Below the pieces are notes generated by a model. It was not told where the DNA came from, searched no databases, and worked only from the letters and a program-made list of their open reading frames with translations. From positions 1-25,586 of IMG/VR virus record IMGVR_UViG_3300001443_000001: a DNA stretch of 25,586 nucleotides, one strand, 5' to 3'. Below are positions 22,170-25,586 of the stretch, one piece after another; positions within the stretch are counted from its first letter, which is position 1; every line of letters begins with the position of its first letter. The DNA is from a virus. A program made the position numbers and the translations under genes.

Positions 22170-22541
22170 TCAGGAAGTAGCGTAAGCGGCGCCGTACTTG
22201 CCGTCCTTCTTGTGGCCGATACCCCAGTTCAGTTTCGTCCCATTGGCGAACACAACCGAATAGGTCTCGACCCGGCCCTCGGGGGTGTCGTCAGCCTTGG
22301 TGAAGGTCATCGACTGCACATCGCCCAGGCTGGCGAGGCCCGCAGACATTTGGGCAATCTGCTGTCGGCAGGCGGCCAGGAGCTGCTCGGCCATGATTTC
22401 AGTTGGACAATTGCCGGACGCAGTTTCCGTGATCATCCGACGGAGGTCGGCGGAATACTGCCCTTCGCTCTCATGAGCCGAAGCGGAGAAGGCTGTCAGG
22501 CTGGCGGCGGTAGCTGCGATGGCGAAGAGTTTCAGGCGCAT
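22170..22541 (-). CDS. Small exported protein, function unknown
   Basis: 123 aa from the ATG at 22541, with AGAGGAA about 3-4 nt upstream. Residues 1-22 (MRLKLFAIAATAASLTAFSA) form a classical Sec signal with cleavage after SASA. The mature protein has ADLRRMITETASGNCPTEIM and LLAACRQQIAQMSAGLASLG, with two Cys that could pair in the periplasm, then a beta-rich end (VETYSVVFANGTKLNWGIGH). I do not recognise the family. The layout resembles small periplasmic proteins carried by phages as morons, but lysis or exclusion roles cannot be read from the sequence. Confidence 0.65.
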   Translation of the reverse strand: MRLKLFAIAATAASLTAFSASAHESEGQYSADLRRMITETASGNCPTEIMAEQLLAACRQQIAQMSAGLASLGDVQSMTFTKADDTPEGRVETYSVVFANGTKLNWGIGHKKDGKYGAAYATS

Positions 22542-22663
22542 GGTTTCCTCTTTGAGCTTGGAGAACCATGGATGGTCAACAGGCGGCGGGCAAGCGCGCT
22601 TGGCCTCGCGGTTCATCCTGATCCAGCCATTCCCGTAGGGCCGAACATGGTCAGGCGGGGCAC

Positions 22664-22695
22664 TAAAAAAGGCCCCGACACAGGGTCTGGGGCCT
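22664..22695 (-). terminator. Rho-independent terminator of the HTH/toxin-like operon
   Basis: AGGCCCC (22670-22676) pairs with GGGGCCT (22689-22695), and GAC/GTC extends the stem across a small loop with one bulged base. On the minus strand the stem is followed directly by six T residues. It lies 50 nt after the stop of the gene at 22746-23285, so it ends that operon and insulates the exported-protein gene that follows. Confidence 0.85.
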
Positions 22696-22745
22696 CTCGG
22701 CGCATTGCTGCACCATGGGCTGTGTCCGTGATTACCTGTCCGGTG

Positions 22746-23285
22746 TCAAGCGATCACCAAGTCTGGCATACGCGCCTGCACGCGATCATGCAGTGCGCTG
22801 GCGAAGTCCGCCTCACAGCAATCAATCACGTCGTTGGCCTCGCTGACAACCATTGCATTCACCGCCACGGTTCTGGAAACACGCTTATGCCTATAGAGCC
22901 AGGCTGAAGTCTCAGCCCAATCCCAGAGGGGGCTCTCGGTAGTGACCCGCGCGCGCGGAGCGGGGAAGCCCTCACCGCGATCACCCTTGAAATAGTTGGA
23001 CATGGCCGAACGGGATAAGTTGGCGCGCTTAGCCATGTCCGCAAGACTTACGAGGGGGTCGGGCTCGACGTGCTCCACCGTGGCGCCGGCGGCTTTGACG
23101 TTCTCCACCGCGCTGACAATTGCGGCCTCGATTGACTCGGCCGTTCGGGCAAAATCAACGAGGATATGGCCCTTTTGGAAGGACACCATCGCATCATCAC
23201 AGCCCGCATCGAAAAAGCGGCCTTCGAAATCATCAGCCTTAGGATCCAAGCCGGTCGCAATGACCGTGAATTCAAACGTCTCCAT
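22746..23285 (-). CDS. HTH protein, HicB-like antitoxin or regulator
   Basis: 179 aa from the ATG at 23285, with AGGAGGT 6 nt upstream. Residues 1-75 form an alpha/beta domain (METFEFTVIATGLDPKADDF, GHILVDFARTAESIEAAIVS). Residues 79-103 are an HTH (VSLADMAKRANLSRSAMSNY). Then follows FPAPRARVTTESPLWDWAET, a conserved pattern of regulators in which the 'F..P..r....plW.W..v..Wl' part follows the HTH. It overlaps the preceding 83-aa gene by 14 nt. A partial RNase-H-like N-terminus plus HTH next to a small basic protein resembles HicAB organisation. It may repress its own promoter at 23536-23563. Confidence 0.6.
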   Translation of the reverse strand: METFEFTVIATGLDPKADDFEGRFFDAGCDDAMVSFQKGHILVDFARTAESIEAAIVSAVENVKAAGATVEHVEPDPLVSLADMAKRANLSRSAMSNYFKGDRGEGFPAPRARVTTESPLWDWAETSAWLYRHKRVSRTVAVNAMVVSEANDVIDCCEADFASALHDRVQARMPDLVIA

Positions 23286-23523
23286 CTTCGACCTCCTCTT
23301 CTCTCTCTTGGTGAGGGCACCGATCAACGGCCCGCATGACTTGGCGAGCATGATTGTCAGCGTTCCTCGGGGTACCGAACACACCTACTTGGCAGCCGTC
23401 ACGGTCAGCATGTGCGCAATACATTCGACCCCAATGGCCTAGCATGCGTACGGTCCAACCGCGCTCCTCAGCGTACCGGACTGCCTCCTCAACCTCCTTG
23501 TTGGGGTGGCGCGACCTACTCAT
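23272..23523 (-). CDS. Small HicA-like protein, candidate toxin
   Basis: 83 aa. Helix EVEEAVRYAEERGWTV is followed by GHWGRMYCAHADRDGC and the strand QVGVFGTPRN, then the helix NHARQVMRAVDRC and an acidic tail. The helix / 'GW.V' / 'GH.WGR..C' order recalls HicA, a dsRBD-fold mRNA interferase, with H30 as the possible catalytic His. Four Cys could bind a metal. It comes first in the operon, with the HTH partner second, as in hicAB. The ATG at 23523 has no Shine-Dalgarno and lies 12 nt from the -10, so the message is nearly leaderless. A non-toxin regulatory role is not excluded. Confidence 0.5.
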   Translation of the reverse strand: MSRSRHPNKEVEEAVRYAEERGWTVRMLGHWGRMYCAHADRDGCQVGVFGTPRNADNHARQVMRAVDRCPHQEREEEVEDGDV

Positions 23524-23535
23524 CGGCGCACCCGA

Positions 23536-23563
23536 TATCTAGCGTGGTGTGAACACCTGTCAA
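23536..23563 (-). promoter_or_regulatory. Promoter with inverted-repeat operator in its spacer
   Basis: On the minus strand, TTGACA (23563-23558) is a perfect -35; after 16 bp comes TAGATA (23541-23536) as the -10. The spacer begins with GGTGTTCACACC (23557-23546), an inverted repeat with 5-bp arms around two bases. Bound repressor there would block RNA polymerase, so autoregulation by the HTH protein of the operon is likely. Transcription would start about 6 nt before the ATG at 23523. Confidence 0.65.
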
Positions 23564-23633
23564 CAGCTGGGGTTCCTTTTGTCACTTTAAAGGTGAAAGG
23601 GGGATGAACGAGAGTGCGAGAAAATATCGTCGT

Positions 23634-24428
23634 TCACTCCAGCCCGTACGCTATTGCTGCACAGTCGAGCCCGACAATCAACGCCTCAGAGATCGCCGTT
23701 CGCGTTGATCCACTGGAACTTAGCGTCAGCAGGTTCGCCCCCTTGCCCGCCACCTCCCGCAGAGCCCAGACCGCCCGCCCGACCCGCTCCACATCCGACC
23801 GGCCCAATGCGCCCCGGAAAGTCCGGTCCTCCTCCTGGATCATCGCCTCTAAGTCGCGCACGAACTCCTCCCGCTCCCGGCGCTTCTGCGCGAAGCCGTC
23901 GCCGCCCCGGGTGATCTTGCGGGTCTGGTCGATGGAGGGAGGGGTCAAGCCCTTCTCCGGGTCCAGCAGCTCGTAGTCGTCTCGATAGCGGAGGCCGGCG
24001 GCGTGCTGGGTGCGGGTGATCGAGCCGGCGGTCAGGAGGGTCTCCAGTCCGTCACGCGAGGCGCGCGGGGCGCCCTTGGAGCCTTCGTGCTTGGACGTGC
24101 CGATGGTCAGGCCGCGCAGGGCCTCCAGCCCGCGAAGCTCCTCCAGCCCCTCGGCGGCGGCGCGGTCGGCCAGCCTGGCGTCGATCTCCCGGTCCAGAGC
24201 TTCCAGCATCCGGTGCCCGATCCGCTGCACGGTCAGGTCGGGGCCCGCGATCTTCCGTTCAGCGTCGGCGAAGCGCCATGCCTGGCCCTCGGTCAGCGTC
24301 ACGCCCCGGATCGTCACCGGCGCCATGTTGTCGTTTGCCACGGCGATGTTGTCGTTGGCCCCGATGACGCGGGGGAGCGAGGGTTTCGCATAGCGCTGGC
24401 GCTTCTTGCGGCGGTCTTCCTTGCTCAC
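23634..24428 (-). CDS. Regulator-like phage protein of unknown family, GTG start
   Basis: 264 aa from the GTG at 24428, with GGAG 7 nt upstream; longer in-frame starts lie inside the divergent promoter gap. The N-terminus is basic (SKEDRRKKRQRYAKP), then repeats AxNDN (ANDNIAVANDN). Central helices are rich in Glu/Arg. AGLRYRDDYELLDPEKGL recalls the 'YR.DYe' segment of DUF6456-type alphaproteobacterial regulators. The C-terminus (GRSDVERVGRAVWALREVAG) is helical and ends in a Leu/Ser-rich part. Between replication genes and the late operon, it could control late transcription, but no standard HTH is evident. The DUF6456 comparison is tentative. Confidence 0.55.
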   Translation of the reverse strand: MSKEDRRKKRQRYAKPSLPRVIGANDNIAVANDNMAPVTIRGVTLTEGQAWRFADAERKIAGPDLTVQRIGHRMLEALDREIDARLADRAAAEGLEELRGLEALRGLTIGTSKHEGSKGAPRASRDGLETLLTAGSITRTQHAAGLRYRDDYELLDPEKGLTPPSIDQTRKITRGGDGFAQKRREREEFVRDLEAMIQEEDRTFRGALGRSDVERVGRAVWALREVAGKGANLLTLSSSGSTRTAISEALIVGLDCAAIAYGLE

Positions 24429-24465
24429 GATGAGGCTCCATGGCTGGCGAGGTTCGTGGGAATCT

Positions 24466-24496
24466 GACAATCGGCTTCGAGGGATCCCGACAATCG
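24466..24496. repeat. Two direct GACAATCG repeats in a divergent promoter gap
   Basis: GACAATCG occurs at 24466-24473 and 24489-24496, 23 bp apart start to start (about two helical turns), between the divergent starts at 24428 (minus) and 24527 (plus). Same-face repeats of this kind can be operator half-sites. Only eight bases match, so chance is possible. Confidence 0.3.
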
Positions 24497-24526
24497 TTTC
24501 TCGATCGGGCAGTGAGAGGATCGCCA

Positions 24527-24718
24527 ATGCGATTTGTTGTGAAGTCGCGGAAAAGCTTTTGGACGGGGCAGTCGACGAAATACGTCGCCGTTACGGGGCT
24601 TCAGGAGGGACAAGAGCTCTCGGAATCCCAGGCTATGATTTTGGCTCTTCACGATATCAGCGATACTTTGGCGGCAATCGCTGAGACGACTGAAGAAATC
24701 CGTAAGCGCCAAAAATAG
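24527..24718 (+). CDS. 63-aa plus-strand protein of unknown function
   Basis: Starts MRFVVKSRKSFWTGQSTKYV at the ATG at 24527, with GAGAGGA about 6 nt upstream; the longer frame from 24440 lacks a ribosome site. The N-terminal half is basic and beta-like; the C-terminal half (SQAMILALHDISDTLAAIAE) is one amphipathic helix ending in Lys/Arg. No family recognised. It converges on the HTH gene, whose stop lies 2 nt beyond its own, and diverges from the GTG-started gene. Confidence 0.55.
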   Translation: MRFVVKSRKSFWTGQSTKYVAVTGLQEGQELSESQAMILALHDISDTLAAIAETTEEIRKRQK

Positions 24719-24720
24719 CA

Positions 24721-25071
24721 TCACGCCGCCGCCCTCCACTGGCGATCCTCATGGTTCAGCCAGTAGGTCGAGCCGTTGATGCTGACGGCGCGGGGGAAGC
24801 CGCCCGCCCGGAGGCACATGCTGACCAGCACGCTGTCGTTCGCCAGTTGCAGGGGCGGCTGGACGATGGCGAGCGGCGGCGCGGCGGCCCGGCGGTCATC
24901 AACGGTGTAGCTCTTCGGCAAGCGGCCAGACCGACGCAGGGCACCGATGTGTCCGCGAACGGCGCGCGGGCTACGGCCCAGCACGGCGCCGATCTCCTGC
25001 GAGGTGCATCCGTCGAGGGTCAGCTTCACGATCCGGTCCAGGTCGCTTTCGGAGAAGGGTTGAGGGGTCAT
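24721..25071 (-). CDS. Small helix-turn-helix protein
   Basis: 116 aa from the ATG at 25071, with AAAGGAG 8 nt upstream. FSESDLDRIVKLTLDGCTSQ and EIGAVLGRSPRAVRGHIGAL give a clear HTH over residues 6-48, of the type 'W..e.l..l...G.s..eIa..LGrs..aV', as in GcrA- or sigma-region-4-like DNA-binding modules. The C-terminal half has a separate beta part (RAVSINGSTYWLNHEDRQWR). Its ATGA start overlaps the stop of the probable replication gene by 3 nt, so the two are co-translated. A role in replication or early control is inferred. Confidence 0.65.
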   Translation of the reverse strand: MTPQPFSESDLDRIVKLTLDGCTSQEIGAVLGRSPRAVRGHIGALRRSGRLPKSYTVDDRRAAAPPLAIVQPPLQLANDSVLVSMCLRAGGFPRAVSINGSTYWLNHEDRQWRAAA

Positions 25072-25586
25072 GCGGCGGCTCCTTTGGCGAATAGGTCGGG
25101 ATCGTTGGCGGCCGGCGGGCTGAACCCGAACTCGGCCAGCAGGGCGGGCGGGACACGGCAGGCGGGATGCCCAGGGCGCGGCCCGGCGTCGTCTGACGGC
25201 CAATGGCCGTTCTGACGGAACTCCCGCAGCCAGCGGCGCCAGCGGTCGGCGTCGGACGGCTGGGCCCGGTCGAGCGTGGCGGCCAGCGCCGTCTTCGGGG
25301 CGCGCTCGATCGCCGCAGCGATCCAGTTCCGCCACGCCGCGCGCCAATCGGCGCAGCGCCGGTCGTTCTGCTCGGCGTGGTTCCGGAAACGGTCGGCCTG
25401 AGCTCTGACGTCGAGGTTCGCCCCCGCCGCCCTAGCCTTGGCCTGCTGCTCGGCGATGTCCTCGTCGGTCGGGAAGCCCGGCTGGATCGGTCGGCTGGGC
25501 TTCCGCCGCGAACGGCCCTCGGGGGGTAGGGGGGTATTATCTACGCGGGTAGGGGTGGGTGGTTGGGGGGTCTGGGGGGAAGGAGG
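25068..25586 (-). CDS. C-terminal part of a probable phage replication protein
   Basis: The frame is open from the window edge to the TGA at 25068, 172 codons, with its start outside. It begins with a Pro/Thr-rich linker (PPSPQTPQPPTPTRVD). Then comes FPTDEDIAEQQAKARAAGAN, RFRNHAEQNDRRCADWRAAW and RNWIAAAIERAP. The 'F......i......fr.......r..dW..aWrnWi' ending is common to DUF1376-type and lambda O-like replication initiators. The final 100 residues (WRRWLREFRQNGHWP, FGFSPPAANDPDLFAKG) form a second small domain. Without the N-terminus I cannot confirm a DNA-binding initiator domain. Confidence 0.55.
   Translation of the reverse strand, partial: PPSPQTPQPPTPTRVDNTPLPPEGRSRRKPSRPIQPGFPTDEDIAEQQAKARAAGANLDVRAQADRFRNHAEQNDRRCADWRAAWRNWIAAAIERAPKTALAATLDRAQPSDADRWRRWLREFRQNGHWPSDDAGPRPGHPACRVPPALLAEFGFSPPAANDPDLFAKGAAA
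25547..25579 (+). other. G-quadruplex-forming motif in the linker code
   Basis: Runs of three or more G occur at 25547-25549, 25552-25555, 25557-25559, 25565-25570 and 25574-25579 with loops of 1-5 bases, satisfying the G3+N1-7 rule. Further G6 runs are at 25521 and 25529. On the coding strand these are CCC/CCN codons for the Pro-rich linker of the replication protein, so codon usage alone may explain them. Confidence 0.5.

Noticed and set aside
23572-23602. Imperfect inverted repeat around TTTAAA
   Set aside because: Symmetry needs gaps on both sides; it may belong to the end of the gene at 23634 but is too weak to call a terminator or operator.
23604-23708. 34-codon plus-strand frame starting after AAAGGGGG
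   Set aside because: The purine run touches the ATG, leaving no proper spacing, and most of the frame is antisense to the 264-aa gene.
1-25586. CRISPR arrays, tRNA or rRNA genes, insertion sequences, attachment sites
   Set aside because: I saw no regular spacer-repeat units, no tRNA cloverleaf elements, no transposase and no duplicated attachment core. The GGYNN array at 8329-8440 is far too short-period to be CRISPR.

Overview
The window looks like one stretch of a lambda-like temperate siphophage, either a prophage or a free phage genome, from a GC-rich alphaproteobacterium. A Caulobacterales host such as Brevundimonas or Caulobacter is my inference from GC content, protein style and one alphaproteobacterial-type LexA site. 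No integrase, attachment site, rRNA or tRNA is visible, so I cannot separate prophage from virion DNA. Nearly everything is coded on the minus strand, so the phage gene order reads from the right end of the window to the left.

Right end (25.6-21.8 kb), early and control region: the C-terminal part of a probable replication protein, a small helix-turn-helix protein, a regulator-like protein of unknown family, a two-gene toxin-antitoxin-like module with its own promoter and operator and a strong terminator, a small exported protein, and two short plus-strand genes.

Middle (21.8-10.8 kb), packaging, head and connector genes in close to lambda order: small terminase, large terminase, portal fused to a 2H phosphoesterase domain, prohead protease with a nested scaffold start, decoration protein D, major capsid protein E, an FI-position protein, a DnaT-like connector, a MuF-type minor head protein, head closure, gpZ-like and gpU-like completion proteins, tail tube, and two overlapping tail-assembly chaperone frames. 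Most junctions overlap or lie only a few bases apart, which indicates one long translationally coupled late operon.

Accessory block (10.7-7.5 kb): instead of running straight from chaperones to tape measure, the late operon is interrupted by about 3.2 kb. This block holds a zinc-ribbon membrane protein, a plus-strand ribbon-helix-helix gene whose start codon lies in a 50-bp palindrome, a set of small minus-strand genes (one 56 codons long, one with a Tat-like signal), an untranslated 5-nt periodic GGYNN array followed by a perfect hairpin, and a plus-strand HEPN-type protein with a GTTC-N7-GTTC LexA box just upstream. This is the most unusual part of the window.

Left end (7.5-0 kb), tail: tape measure, two distal-tail proteins, a DUF6950-type protein in the position of the lambda K peptidase, a short gpJ-like tip protein, and a tail fibre running off the left edge.

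All functional calls rest on reading the translations and gene order. No database search was possible.
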